Shown piece by piece: positions 8,800 through 17,835 of a stretch of 64,000 nucleotides of DNA. A model generated the notes under the pieces. The model was given only the letters and a program-made list of their open reading frames with translations. It had not been told where the DNA came from and did not search any database. The DNA is from Salirhabdus salicampi (GTDB taxonomy: Bacteria > Bacillota > Bacilli > Bacillales > Alkalibacillaceae): assembly GCF_024259515.1 (NCBI RefSeq), contig NZ_JANBWE010000001.1, forward strand, positions 62,001 through 126,000, written 5' to 3'. The translations under genes were made by a program, and so were the position numbers. The stretch's first letter is position 1. Every line of letters begins with the position of its first letter.

Positions 8800-10116
8800 A
8801 TGCGAAAAGTTGGACTTATTTTTTTTATTATGATGTTTGCTGCTATTTTATCAGCTTGTTCAGACGTCACAAATCAAACGAATGAAGTTATTGACTTAGT
8901 AAATCAGGGTGACTTTCAGCAAGCGAAAGAAAAAATTGAACAATACCGTAAGGACGATTCTATTTCTGAAGATGAATTATATGAAATATTAAGTAATGTA
9001 AATGAGGAGTCTTTAAAAAATATAAATGAGCTAGTGGAACAGTTTGAGCAAGGTGACATTGATGTAGACGGGTTCGAGAAAAAATTGGCAGGGTATGACT
9101 CGTTACAGATTGGAAATCTATTCTCCAAGCTATCGACTGTCGAAGATGAGACAGAGGATTTAGTAGAATCACGTAAGTCATTTGCTAGTGCTGTTGAATA
9201 TTTCGAACAATCAAAATATAAAGAAGCAATCACTATGTTTCAAAAGACTAAAAAGAGTGATGTGAAGTATAGGGACGCACAGCAGTATATAGAAGATTCC
9301 CGGAGCGAACTATTAGAGCAAATAAAAACGGAGATTGCAGTACTGGCAGAGCAAGGTAATTATTACGGGGCGTATCGTTATGTAACTAGCTATGATCAAT
9401 ATTTCAACGGCGATGAAGCCTACTCTGCTTTAATAGCGGAACAGAAAAGTGCGTATTTTGATGCTACGGTAAAGAAAGTAGCTAATCTACGTAATGATAA
9501 TGAATATAGAGTAGCTATTGAAGAACTAGAATTGTTGCATAGCACAATCGGAATGGACAACGAAGTACGTGAACTCATTTCAAAAGTGGAAACTGAACAA
9601 CAAAATTATTATAAGAAACAGCGAGACGAAATCCTCGCAAACATGAACAGGGAATATGACGAAATGGATGATTTAACAAGTGTGACACCGAAGGGGATTG
9701 AACCTAGAACACTCCATTTACCAAGGGGCTCATTTACATTTTATCCAGTTGTTCAATTTTACGGTAATCAGCCAGGTAAAGGACAATCTGCTATTTCTAT
9801 CGTTGCAGGATTTAGTCAAGATGACTGGATATTTATGGATGAAATTATTTTTAATGTAGATGGTGAGCGTTTTACATGGGGGATTTCATATGGTGAACGT
9901 GATACAGATATTGATGGAGGATATATTTATGAGTGGATATTTCGTACCCATGCTTATCAATATGATATTCTTGATCAACTAGAAAAAATCGCAAACGCTG
10001 AGTCTGTATCCATTCGCTTCAATGGGGATACAAGTTTACGTGATGAAACGTTGACGAAAAAACAGATTAATCAAGTTAAAAATGCACTTACACTGTACTA
10101 TATGATTCAAGAATAA
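8800..10116 (+). CDS. Lipoprotein of unknown function, helical repeat type
   Basis: ATG 8800 follows GTGGGGG and gives 438 residues beginning with a lipoprotein signal ending ILSAC, so the mature protein should be anchored on the outer face of the membrane. Residues about 25-270 are almost entirely amphipathic helix with TPR-like segments (for example SAVEYFEQSKYKEAITMFQK and EQGNYYGAYRYV). Residues about 290-438 look like a mixed alpha/beta domain rich in Trp, Tyr and Asp. I do not recognise a named family. It lies upstream of two more lipoprotein genes, but a gap and probably separate promoters separate them. A scaffold or ligand-binding role is possible, not shown. Confidence 0.75.
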   Translation: MRKVGLIFFIMMFAAILSACSDVTNQTNEVIDLVNQGDFQQAKEKIEQYRKDDSISEDELYEILSNVNEESLKNINELVEQFEQGDIDVDGFEKKLAGYDSLQIGNLFSKLSTVEDETEDLVESRKSFASAVEYFEQSKYKEAITMFQKTKKSDVKYRDAQQYIEDSRSELLEQIKTEIAVLAEQGNYYGAYRYVTSYDQYFNGDEAYSALIAEQKSAYFDATVKKVANLRNDNEYRVAIEELELLHSTIGMDNEVRELISKVETEQQNYYKKQRDEILANMNREYDEMDDLTSVTPKGIEPRTLHLPRGSFTFYPVVQFYGNQPGKGQSAISIVAGFSQDDWIFMDEIIFNVDGERFTWGISYGERDTDIDGGYIYEWIFRTHAYQYDILDQLEKIANAESVSIRFNGDTSLRDETLTKKQINQVKNALTLYYMIQE

Positions 10117-10239
10117 ATGTCAACGAAGGCAGTTACCTTTAGGTAGCTGCCTTGTTCTATCTGCTGGGTAATCTTTGTTAAACTATAGTAAAATAAAATA
10201 CATATAATTGTTTTTTATGGCACCTTAATGGAGGTAATG

Positions 10240-11097
10240 ATGAAAACACGGTGGACAATCCTAGCCTTTATTCTATTTGCGTTAACAAGTTGTTCTGGAA
10301 AAGATAAAAATATGATGCCTAACGAACTAGAGTTCACCCCTCACAGTCAGAAACTCACGGAACTTGAAATGTTAGTCCCTGAAAGCACAGGGGATGGTAT
10401 GGAATTGCTACGATTTTATCAAGGTAGAGAAGTGCAGAAACAATCAAACCCTGATATTCCGGATAGGGGACAGGTACTGGAAGTGGATGCTGAAGACAGT
10501 AAAGAACATGATAGCACGAAACGATATAGTGAAACGAATATAAAGGTGAAAAATATGTTGTTGCCTGAAGAAAATTCTGAACAAAGGGAAGAAGACATTT
10601 CCCATGTCGTTATCCACTTTATTAGCAACGTAGCAAATAATCCGAATAATCCTTATGATATAAATGATGTGTATTCCATCTTTTCTACCTATGGACTATC
10701 TGTTCATTATTTAATTGATCGCCAGGGAGTCATATATCGGCTTGTTCCCGAAGAAAGAAAAGCATATCATGCTGGTTCTTCAGGTCAACTTCCTCAATTT
10801 CCGCAATTAGATGGCAATTTGAATGAACATTCAATTGGGATCGAATTAATGGCGATTGGAACGAAGGAAGAAATGACTTCGATGATATCTGAGGAGTTAT
10901 ATGAGCGAATAGATCCCCGGTTGATTGGCTATACAGAAGAACAATATGGATCATTAAAAGCATTAATTCAAGATATCGTCAGTCGTTATCCGAAGGTGAA
11001 AAATAACCGTGACCATATTGTCGGACATGATGAATACGCTCCTCATCGAAAAAACGACCCTGGTTCATTGTTTGAGTGGTCAAAGATAGGATTTTAA
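10240..11097 (+). CDS. N-acetylmuramoyl-L-alanine amidase lipoprotein (Amidase_2)
   Basis: This 285-residue protein has a lipoprotein signal ending LTSC and a zinc amidase domain in its C-terminal half. Visible motifs are HVVIHF (first zinc His), GVIYRLVPEERKAYHAGSS, SIGIELMAIG and IVGHDEYAPHRKNDPG (second His and the Asp ligand). The order and spacing match the Amidase_2/PGRP family, which cleaves the bond between MurNAc and L-Ala in peptidoglycan. GGAGG at 10230-10234 fits a start at 10240, with 10237 also possible. Membrane anchoring suggests wall recycling or remodelling rather than phage lysis; no holin or phage gene is nearby. Confidence 0.9.
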   Translation: MKTRWTILAFILFALTSCSGKDKNMMPNELEFTPHSQKLTELEMLVPESTGDGMELLRFYQGREVQKQSNPDIPDRGQVLEVDAEDSKEHDSTKRYSETNIKVKNMLLPEENSEQREEDISHVVIHFISNVANNPNNPYDINDVYSIFSTYGLSVHYLIDRQGVIYRLVPEERKAYHAGSSGQLPQFPQLDGNLNEHSIGIELMAIGTKEEMTSMISEELYERIDPRLIGYTEEQYGSLKALIQDIVSRYPKVKNNRDHIVGHDEYAPHRKNDPGSLFEWSKIGF

Positions 11098-11176
11098 GTG
11101 CTCTTATTGGAGGACCTCCGACAAACGTGGTAAGATGAATAACAATATATTAGTGGTTAAAGGAGAGTTAACGTTC

Positions 11177-11650
11177 ATGCGAAAACTAACATTACTATTC
11201 ATGGTTGTTTTGCTCTCTGCATGTTCAGATGAGTCTATTGAAGGTGTCGAAAGTTTTGATGATGATGGAAATGAACATTTACAAGACGTTAGTGATTTCA
11301 ACCCAAATGATTATTCATCAGATCCGCCCACATCAGGACCACATATGGGGAATTTAGTGAAGGCTGGTTATTATGAGGAAATTATTCCAGATCCATATTT
11401 AATTCATAATTTAGAAGATGGATATATTGTCATTTATTATAATGAAGGTTCAATTGGTCACATTAAAGAAGACTTGCAACAATTGGCTGAAGAATCGAAA
11501 GGTCATAGTGGCGTTGTTGTCGTTCCGAGGTCCGGAATTGAAGAAGAGGTTATTTTAACTGCTTGGACAAAGATGCTTCGAATGAATGACTTCGATCGAG
11601 AGAAAGCTGAACAATTCATAAAAAAATATATCGGCATTGACCATCATTAA
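11177..11650 (+). CDS. DUF3105 family lipoprotein
   Basis: ATG 11177 follows AAAGGAGAG and gives 157 residues with a lipoprotein signal ending LLSAC. The hallmark PPTSGPHMG motif and the later IVIYYNEG and RSGIEEEVILTAW segments match DUF3105, a family of uncharacterised exported proteins in Gram-positive bacteria. The ribosome site places the start well inside the longer open frame that begins at 11135. The gene lies 25 nt before the next ORF, so the two may be co-transcribed. Function unknown; the conserved His of SGPH could bind metal. Confidence 0.85.
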   Translation: MRKLTLLFMVVLLSACSDESIEGVESFDDDGNEHLQDVSDFNPNDYSSDPPTSGPHMGNLVKAGYYEEIIPDPYLIHNLEDGYIVIYYNEGSIGHIKEDLQQLAEESKGHSGVVVVPRSGIEEEVILTAWTKMLRMNDFDREKAEQFIKKYIGIDHH

Positions 11651-11674
11651 GACAGCTAGGACGTTAGGAGGATT

Positions 11675-12064
11675 ATGATGATCGCGATTGACCAAGTTGT
11701 TGCCATTTTGAAGGAAAAAGAAGAACTGCGTAACCAGCGAATCGACACGTTACATCAAGATACCGGGATTGACTTTTCCCAAGGGGATGTAATCCCAAGT
11801 TATGCTTCCTTTATTGAAGACCCTGGTGAAGATGTTGAATCACTAATGTTGCGTTTATGTCGAATGACGGATTTATTTGCTCGTGTATATGAGGTTTTTG
11901 AGGAAAACGGAATAGCAATAGATGAATTTATGGGGGAATGGGACGTAAATAGTATCTTAAAAATGCTATTCCCGACGAAGAAAGATTTATTTGAGGTTAT
12001 CGACGAATACGTAACATATGGCAAAACAGATGAAGATATGATTCTGTATTTATTCGGGAAATAA
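11675..12064 (+). CDS. Conserved-looking 129-residue cytosolic protein, unknown function
   Basis: The start ATGATG follows TTAGGAGG. The protein is acidic, has no signal or membrane segment and is predicted mainly helical, with an N-terminal coiled-coil-like stretch (about residues 8-25) and a DLFEVIDEYVTYGKTDEDMILYLFGK tail. It lacks recognisable motifs. It follows the DUF3105 lipoprotein gene closely and ends at a clear terminator, so it is probably the last gene of that unit. Confidence 0.65.
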   Translation: MMIAIDQVVAILKEKEELRNQRIDTLHQDTGIDFSQGDVIPSYASFIEDPGEDVESLMLRLCRMTDLFARVYEVFEENGIAIDEFMGEWDVNSILKMLFPTKKDLFEVIDEYVTYGKTDEDMILYLFGK

Positions 12065-12072
12065 TAGACAAA

Positions 12073-12107
12073 GTTGGTTTCAAGTCGTATTGAAATCAAC
12101 TTTTTTT
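12073..12107 (+). terminator. Intrinsic terminator
   Basis: GTTGGTTTCAA and TTGAAATCAAC arms (11 bp, one G-U pair), a 6-nt loop and T7. Confidence 0.9.
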
Positions 12108-12396
12108 ACAATTGTGCGCTAATAGGATTGGAATCATGATAGTTGGACTAGGCTGTGATGTCCCGTTCCAAGCTTTCAAACGTTAGCAATCAACTCAGTA
12201 AACGATGAACGAAGTGGTCATGTGAACGCAATATTTTTTCCTTCTGTGGCGTCGTTACATTTAGTTCCTATGTAGCCGCTAGGATTATACAAATCCTTTT
12301 CTATTAAAAAGGAGTAAAAACAAAGAACATGATTGTAGAAGGTTTCTTTCTGAAATGGTCGAATTGTCTTATTAAGTGTAAATAAGGAGGATATCT
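12108..12396. other. Intergenic stretch without a recognisable gene
   Basis: Between the terminator and the PHP gene I see no credible ORF, tRNA or riboswitch signature. A 16-codon frame at 12136 begins like acyl-carrier-protein synthase but stops at once. The last 15 nt hold the AAGGAGG site of the PHP gene. Confidence 0.5.
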
Positions 12397-13212
12397 ATGC
12401 TGACGGATTATCATGTACATATGATTGAAACGGGCGAGTTTTCGATTGATTATTTAAAACAATATATTGAAAAGGCGAGAAAAGAAGGCATTCAGGAGAT
12501 CGGAATTTCGGAGCATGCTTACTTTTTTGAAGAGACTTCCGATATTATTTCCAACCCGTGGATCGACAATCGACGCGGATTAAAGTTCGCTGACTATTAT
12601 CAGCTTTTTAAAGAGGCGGAAAAAGAAGGGCTTCCAATTAAAATGGGAATTGAAATGGATTACACCCCAGGGAAAGAGAAGGAAATGGAACAATTCATAA
12701 ATCGCTACCCGTTTGATTATGTGATTGGTTCTGTACATTGGATTGGTGATTGGGGAATCGATTTACAAATATATCGTGACGAGTACGAAAAACGGGATTT
12801 ATATGAAGCGTATGAACAATACTACGATCAAATTGTGACGTTAGCAGAGTCAAAACTGTTTAGCTTTGTCGGCCATATTGATTTAATTAAAATCTTTTCT
12901 TATAAACCGGATGATTCACAATTCATCGAACAGCAGTATGATCGAGTGGTGGAAGCGTTAGCTACGTCAGGCACATGTATTGAAATTAGTACGGCTGGCT
13001 TGCGTAAACCAGTTGGTGAGATTTATCCTGATCCCTTATTGTTAAAGAAATGTTATGAAGCAGGAGTAGGAATTGTTCTTTGTTCTGATGCCCATGCGCC
13101 AAAACATGTTGGTTATGCATATAATCAATCGTTGCAATTGGCAAAGTCAGTTGGATATAAAGAAATTCAAGTGTTTACCAATCGAGAGCGAAAAGCATAT
13201 CCGTTAGGGTAA
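12397..13212 (+). CDS. PHP-domain phosphatase, histidinol-phosphatase-like
   Basis: This 271-residue protein has the four PHP metal-site motifs in order: YHVHM at the N terminus, GISEHA, a central GIEMDY with GSVHWIGDW, VGHIDLIK, and the C-terminal CSDAHAPKHVG. Length and motif set match the PHP histidinol-phosphatase family (HisJ/HisK type), which removes phosphate from histidinol phosphate in histidine synthesis. No other his gene is nearby, so another phosphoester substrate is possible. AAGGAGG lies 7 nt before the ATG. Confidence 0.88.
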   Translation: MLTDYHVHMIETGEFSIDYLKQYIEKARKEGIQEIGISEHAYFFEETSDIISNPWIDNRRGLKFADYYQLFKEAEKEGLPIKMGIEMDYTPGKEKEMEQFINRYPFDYVIGSVHWIGDWGIDLQIYRDEYEKRDLYEAYEQYYDQIVTLAESKLFSFVGHIDLIKIFSYKPDDSQFIEQQYDRVVEALATSGTCIEISTAGLRKPVGEIYPDPLLLKKCYEAGVGIVLCSDAHAPKHVGYAYNQSLQLAKSVGYKEIQVFTNRERKAYPLG

Positions 13213-13214
13213 GA

Positions 13215-13238
13215 AAAGCTCGCCATCTGGCGAGCTTT
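13215..13238. terminator. Bidirectional terminator between convergent genes
   Basis: AAAGCTCGCC and GGCGAGCTTT arms with a 4-nt loop separate the PHP gene (plus) from the acetyltransferase gene (minus). The T run is better on the minus strand. Confidence 0.8.
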
Positions 13239-13722
13239 ACAAATGTTTAACCATCCGAACTGTTTGTAACTTATGACCATCGAAGTTGTCCTCATATTCG
13301 GATTCCACTTCAAATCCCTTAGCGTAATAAAAGTGGACTCCACTATCGTTTTCTTTCTCCACATTTACGTATACTTTATTTGCGTGATGTAACTGTTTTA
13401 GGCCCTCTTCTAACAATGAGGTACCAATTCCGTTTCCGTGGTATTGAGAATCTAAATAAATCGCATCAAGTTCAGTAAAACCGGCTGTATTTATGGGAGA
13501 GAAGTTTGCAAATCCGACGACTTTTTCGTTTACTTCGGCAACGTACATAATGGATTTCTCGACTCTCTTTTGCATCATTTCATTACTGTAAGCGAAGGAA
13601 ATAAACCGTTCTTGTATGTCTTTTGGAATGATTCCGTCATATGTCTCATTCCAGCTTCTTCTCGCAATCTGTTGAACTGGCGATATATCGTTTTCTGTAA
13701 TTGGACGTATTGTAAACTTCAT
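13237..13722 (-). CDS. GNAT family N-acetyltransferase
   Basis: ATG 13722 is chosen over 13728 because GGGGG sits directly before the first ATG and at proper spacing from the second. The 161-residue protein has the GNAT acetyl-CoA loop Q-Y-H-G-N-G-I-G-T-S-L (motif A, about residues 95-105), preceded by ELDAIYLDSQ and followed by VHFYYAKGFEVE (motif B). It is a single-domain enzyme similar to stress-type small-molecule acetyltransferases. The substrate cannot be inferred from sequence or neighbours. Confidence 0.88.
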   Translation of the reverse strand: MKFTIRPITENDISPVQQIARRSWNETYDGIIPKDIQERFISFAYSNEMMQKRVEKSIMYVAEVNEKVVGFANFSPINTAGFTELDAIYLDSQYHGNGIGTSLLEEGLKQLHHANKVYVNVEKENDSGVHFYYAKGFEVESEYEDNFDGHKLQTVRMVKHL

Positions 13723-13850
13723 CCTCATCCCCCAATTAATAACATTTATGTCAGTATATCATAAAAAATAGGAGATTGTAGTAAGAATTTACTAGGTTTA
13801 TTGCAAATATCAACCTAAAAAAGAGGTAGTTACAACGGAATATATGATTC

Positions 13851-14381
13851 CTATGTCCCTTCTTTTACATATTCCTTTTTTAATAATCCCATCACATAAA
13901 TATCGTGCCATTTTCCGTTTCTATATAGTGACTCCCTTAGTTTCCCTTCAATTTTGAAACCAAATTTTTCATACATTTCAACTGCTTTGTTATTAAACGA
14001 AAATACTTTTAGAGTAGCACGATGTAAATTAAGCTCATTGAATATGTATTTTAAAAGTAATTGAAATGCTTCCTTACCGTATCCTTTTCCCCAATAATCC
14101 TTTTCACCGATCATTATTAAAATTTCAGTATTTTGTTGTTCAAAATTAAGAAAGGGTAATGCCACTCTACCAATCTCTTTATTTGTTTTTTTCTCAACAA
14201 TGATATAGTTCTTTCCATCCTTGATTTTTTCATAAAACGTTTCTATATCTTCTAAACTATATAAATCAAAAGAATCACTCATATTTACATATACTTCTGG
14301 ATCATTTTGCCAACGATGAAGGATGGATATATCCTTTTTTTCTAACTTTCTAAAATAAATTCGTTCAGTCTCAAACAACAT
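13851..14381 (-). CDS. RimJ/RimL-type GNAT acetyltransferase
   Basis: This 176-residue protein begins LFETERIYFRKLEKKDI, typical of the Acetyltransf_3 (RimJ/RimL, SpeG-like) group, and has the acetyl-CoA loop DYWGKGYGKEA near residue 95 followed by HRATLKVFSFNNKAVEMYEKFGF. AGGAGG precedes the ATG. Members acetylate ribosomal protein N termini, polyamines or antibiotics. With no informative neighbour the substrate stays open. The codon use looks more AT-rich than in the adjacent serA gene. Confidence 0.88.
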   Translation of the reverse strand: MLFETERIYFRKLEKKDISILHRWQNDPEVYVNMSDSFDLYSLEDIETFYEKIKDGKNYIIVEKKTNKEIGRVALPFLNFEQQNTEILIMIGEKDYWGKGYGKEAFQLLLKYIFNELNLHRATLKVFSFNNKAVEMYEKFGFKIEGKLRESLYRNGKWHDIYVMGLLKKEYVKEGT

Positions 14382-14541
14382 TTCAAAACCTCCTGATTAA
14401 AGTATTTTGTCTCTTCAGGAAAGCAGAACTTCAACAAAAAAGGTCTTATACTTCCTAAAGATATGTCCTTATTCATCCCCTTTATGAACGTAGAAAATCT
14501 CATAATTTACTACCCGTCTACTTTGGGAATGAAAGAAAAAA

Positions 14542-14570
14542 ACACGTGAATTCGTTGGGAATTCACGTGT
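14542..14570 (-). terminator. Intrinsic terminator of the serine operon
   Basis: Perfect 12-bp arms ACACGTGAATTC/GAATTCACGTGT with a 5-nt loop, followed on the minus strand by T7. Confidence 0.92.
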
Positions 14571-14581
14571 GAATGGGTTTC

Positions 14582-16168
14582 TTACAGTTGGATTGCTTTT
14601 GCTTCATATATGTCAGATAGTTCTAATATTGCGTTTAAATGGGAATGGTCTACAGCTTTGTCGACAGATAACATCATAATCGCATCCCCACCAATATTGG
14701 ATCTTCCTACTTGCATTGTCGCAATATTGACATCATATTGCGCTAATAATGTACCAACCCGGCCGATGGCGCCCGGCTGGTCTTTATGTCGAATGAGTAC
14801 CATATGTCCAACAGGTGTTACGTCAACAGTATAATCATCTACCTTCACAATTCTCGGTCCTAAACCATTTAGGACTGTTCCTGCGACCCGTTTTTCTCCC
14901 GTTTCGGTTTTCACCTCAACCGTAATTAAGTTGGTAAACCCTTTTGTTTGGGTTGTTTTATGTTCGTTCACGGTCATTCCTTTTTTATTGGCGAAGTAAA
15001 TGGCATTGACGGAATTCACGTGATTTCCAAGGTGTCGCTGCAGAATCCCTTTAATCGTATTTCTTGTTAAGGGGGTTACATTCACTTCTGTTAATGAGCC
15101 GGAATAGTAAATGCTAATTTCTTCAATAAATTCATTTGCTAGTCGGGAAATAAATGCACCGATTTTTTCTGACAAATCGAAGTATGGTTCAATTTCCTTC
15201 ATCACTTCTGGTGACACGGAAGGCAAATTAACTGGATTTTGGGCGGGTCCCCCTTGTAAAATGTTGATTACATCTTTACTAACGTCAATTGCAACGTTTT
15301 CTTGTGCCTCTACCGTGCTCGCTCCAAGGTGTGGGGTTGCAATAACCTGTTGTAATTCTAATAACTTTAAGTCTGTCGCGGGCTCTTCCTCAAAAACATC
15401 TAAGGCTGCACCGGCCACTTTTCCAGCTACTATTGCTTCGTAAAGGGCATCTTCATCTATAATTCCCCCTCGTGCACAGTTAATCATTTTTACACCGTCT
15501 TTCATTTTACGAAAGGCGTCAGCATTGATCATATGTCTCGTTTCTTTTAATAATGGTGTATGAACAGTAATGAAATCGGCAACCTCTAACACTTCGTCAA
15601 AGGTACCGTAGTTTATGCCCATTTTCTTTGCTTGCTCCTTTGTTAAAAAGGGATCGTAGGCAATGACGTTCATTCGTTGACCTTTCGCTCGGTATGCTAC
15701 TTCAGCACCAATTCTCCCCATCCCGATAATGCCTAAAGTTTTATCTCTTAATTCCACACCGACATGGGATTTTCTATCCCACTTTTTCTGTTTTAACGCA
15801 TAGAATGCTTGTGGAATTTTTCGTGCTAATGACATGAGCATCGCAATTGTATGTTCTGCAGCTGAGTTCGTATTTCCGTCAGGGGCATTTACAACGATGA
15901 CTCCATGTTCAGTTGCAGCATCAAGGTCGATGTTATCAACACCTACACCGGCACGCCCAACGACTTTTAGCTTTTCTGCTGCTTGAAAGACCTCTCGCGT
16001 CACTTGCGTTTGACTGCGTACGAGTAAGGCATCATAGTCCCCAATCATCGAAATGAGTTCTTCTTTAGATAAAGATGTTTTGATCGTAACATTAACGTGT
16101 TCAGCCTGTTTTAACGGTTGGATTCCTTCTTCGCTTAATGGATCTGTAATCAGTACGTTATAAGACAT
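14582..16168 (-). CDS. serA: D-3-phosphoglycerate dehydrogenase
   Basis: This 528-residue protein has the long SerA architecture: catalytic and NAD-binding domains (residues about 1-315, dinucleotide loop GMGRIGAEVA), an intervening domain and a C-terminal ACT domain (about 455-528, GAIGRVGTLLAQYDVNIA). Catalytic Arg (NCARGGIID), Glu (EEEPA) and His (TPHLGAST) are visible. It oxidises 3-phosphoglycerate to 3-phosphohydroxypyruvate, the first step of serine synthesis; the ACT domain usually confers serine feedback control. The start overlaps the end of the upstream aminotransferase gene by 11 nt, with the ribosome site inside that gene, so the two are translationally coupled and share the T-box leader. 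Confidence 0.97.
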   Translation of the reverse strand: MSYNVLITDPLSEEGIQPLKQAEHVNVTIKTSLSKEELISMIGDYDALLVRSQTQVTREVFQAAEKLKVVGRAGVGVDNIDLDAATEHGVIVVNAPDGNTNSAAEHTIAMLMSLARKIPQAFYALKQKKWDRKSHVGVELRDKTLGIIGMGRIGAEVAYRAKGQRMNVIAYDPFLTKEQAKKMGINYGTFDEVLEVADFITVHTPLLKETRHMINADAFRKMKDGVKMINCARGGIIDEDALYEAIVAGKVAGAALDVFEEEPATDLKLLELQQVIATPHLGASTVEAQENVAIDVSKDVINILQGGPAQNPVNLPSVSPEVMKEIEPYFDLSEKIGAFISRLANEFIEEISIYYSGSLTEVNVTPLTRNTIKGILQRHLGNHVNSVNAIYFANKKGMTVNEHKTTQTKGFTNLITVEVKTETGEKRVAGTVLNGLGPRIVKVDDYTVDVTPVGHMVLIRHKDQPGAIGRVGTLLAQYDVNIATMQVGRSNIGGDAIMMLSVDKAVDHSHLNAILELSDIYEAKAIQL

Positions 16169-17324
16169 GTTTACCCTCCCTATTCACATAAACGTTTTGT
16201 GCTGCTGCTACACCAGCACCTAGTGGTACTTCTTTTCCGATTTTGGTGAGACCAATTTCTAATAAACCAATATATTGTAAGACATCAGCAGGGGAGCAAT
16301 AGCCCATATGGCCAACCCTGAAGATTTTCCCTTTCAGATGTTGTTGTCCACCTGCTAATGTTAAATTAAAGTCTTCCTTTACCGCTTTACGTAAGTCTTC
16401 CGCCGAAAAATCATCCGGTTTTATTGACGTAACTGTCGGAGATGCATCTTCGTCCGACGTTAGCAATGGGATGCCTAATGCGTGAACAGCACTTCTCGTC
16501 ATATCCTTCATCATTTGATGTCGTTTGAAGACGTTTTCTACTCCTTCTTCCTCCATTAATGTGAGAACTTGCTCTAGTCCAAACAGCAAGGAGAGAGCAG
16601 GGGTAAACGGTGTTGAATCATCTTCCAGCTTCTTTTGATACGATGTTAAGTCAAAATAAAATCTAGGCTGTTTATTTTGATGAATCACATCCCACCCACG
16701 TTCACTCACACTTACCATCGTTAATCCAGCAGGCAGCATAAACGCTTTTTGGGACCCAGTAACGAGAACATCAATCGACCAATTATCCATTTCAACCTTC
16801 GCACCACCAACAGCAGAAACACCATCAACAATAAATAATGCGTTCGATTGTTCTCTAACAATCTTTCCAATTTGTTCAATCGGATTTAACACACCAGTTG
16901 ATGTTTCACAAAACGTTGCAAACACGCCCTTAAGATTAGGGTGGCTCCGCAAAAACTGTTCAACTTGTTCAGGTTTTACTGCTTCTCCCCACGGAACTTC
17001 CAATACATGAGTTTGTAATCCATAGGTGTTACAAATTTTAACGAAACGGTCCCCGAAAGCACCTGTCACAATTACCAATACTTCGTCATTAGTAGACACC
17101 GTATTTACAACAGCTGTTTCTAAACCTGCTGTACCACTTCCGCTAATGAGTAGAACATCTTGATTTGTACCGAAAATCGGTTTTAGTTTCGGTTTAATGC
17201 GTTCAATTAATTGTTTGCTTTCGTTGCCACGGTGCCCTATCATAGGCTGGTTCATTGCTCGTTGTACGGACGGTGGAATAGGTGTTGGACCTGGAATGCG
17301 TAAAATGTGTTGATCTCGTAACAT
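16158..17324 (-). CDS. Class V aminotransferase, probable phosphoserine aminotransferase of the serine operon
   Basis: This 388-residue PLP enzyme belongs to the alanine-glyoxylate/serine-pyruvate aminotransferase group, not to classical SerC. PLP lysine K193 lies in TGSQKAFMLPAGL, with the preceding VDGVSAVGG cofactor Asp. ATG 17324 follows GGAGGG; the longer frame from 17339 runs into that site. It is the first gene behind the serine T-box and overlaps serA, so by context it most likely performs the second step of serine synthesis, transamination of 3-phosphohydroxypyruvate with glutamate. The alternative is an alanine- or serine-glyoxylate aminotransferase. The role is inferred from the operon and is not proved by motifs. 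Confidence 0.88.
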   Translation of the reverse strand: MLRDQHILRIPGPTPIPPSVQRAMNQPMIGHRGNESKQLIERIKPKLKPIFGTNQDVLLISGSGTAGLETAVVNTVSTNDEVLVIVTGAFGDRFVKICNTYGLQTHVLEVPWGEAVKPEQVEQFLRSHPNLKGVFATFCETSTGVLNPIEQIGKIVREQSNALFIVDGVSAVGGAKVEMDNWSIDVLVTGSQKAFMLPAGLTMVSVSERGWDVIHQNKQPRFYFDLTSYQKKLEDDSTPFTPALSLLFGLEQVLTLMEEEGVENVFKRHQMMKDMTRSAVHALGIPLLTSDEDASPTVTSIKPDDFSAEDLRKAVKEDFNLTLAGGQQHLKGKIFRVGHMGYCSPADVLQYIGLLEIGLTKIGKEVPLGAGVAAAQNVYVNREGKHVL

Positions 17325-17344
17325 TGATTTTCCCTCCAAAATTT

Positions 17345-17637
17345 TATTGAAAATAAAAAAAACCTTTCACAACCCTTACATCATAAGGGGCGAAAAGTTA
17401 TCTTTACGCGGTACCACCCTTTTTCACTAAGTCCATGATGAACTTAGCCTTCATTGGTCCCAATGCATAACGTGCATAAAGCGAACAAGCCTACTATCGT
17501 TCAGCCTGCCTACTCAGAAGTGCTATCTTATAAGAAGAAACACTGATTTCCACCAACCATCAGCTCTCTGTAGAATCTTAACAAATAAGATGTGTCTTCT
17601 TCATCGTATTTATGGATTAAAGTGTTAAATTGAATTT
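17345..17637 (-). promoter_or_regulatory. T-box riboswitch, serine specific (AGC specifier)
   Basis: On the minus strand the leader contains the diagnostic T-box AGGGTGGTACCGCG (17420-17407). It is followed by a terminator hairpin (about 17395-17357) with T8. Upstream, Stem I can be folded: ATCTTAT pairs with ATAAGAT, and GAAG below pairs with CTTC, leaving a 3' loop strand AGCA. This places specifier codon AGC (Ser) at 17524-17522. The distal AGAGAG...CTGAT GGTTGGTGGAA ATCAG element is typical of Stem I. Uncharged tRNA-Ser would promote antitermination of the downstream aminotransferase-serA operon. The T-box call is certain; the specifier is a hand fold. Confidence 0.92.
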
Positions 17638-17643
17638 TCATAT

Positions 17644-17671
17644 ATAATAGCAAATATAAAGATATTGTCAA
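17644..17671 (-). promoter_or_regulatory. SigA promoter of the serine T-box operon
   Basis: On the minus strand TTGACA (17671-17666) and TATTAT (17649-17644) are separated by 16 nt. Transcription would start near 17637, at the beginning of the T-box leader. Confidence 0.8.
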
Positions 17672-17835
17672 CAGGAAAATGCCACTTAAATTTATGTTTT
17701 GTTTTTTATACACAAATTATGTTTAAAAAATAAACTGTTAGAAGAAAATACTAGCCGTAGCATACCTCTGGAAAGTACTTATTCTCAAACAGTAAAGGTT
17801 CGTATTTTCTGCAAAAATATGAAAATATAAAAGGG

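Noticed and set aside
12136-12186. ORF starting MIVGLGCDV, like the start of holo-ACP synthase
   Set aside because: It stops after 16 codons, has no ribosome site, and no further AcpS-like sequence follows in other frames.
17740-17835. Possible continuation of riboswitch or second leader between the T-box promoter and tRNA-Gly
   Set aside because: I see only AT-rich sequence with the two divergent promoters and no conserved motif.
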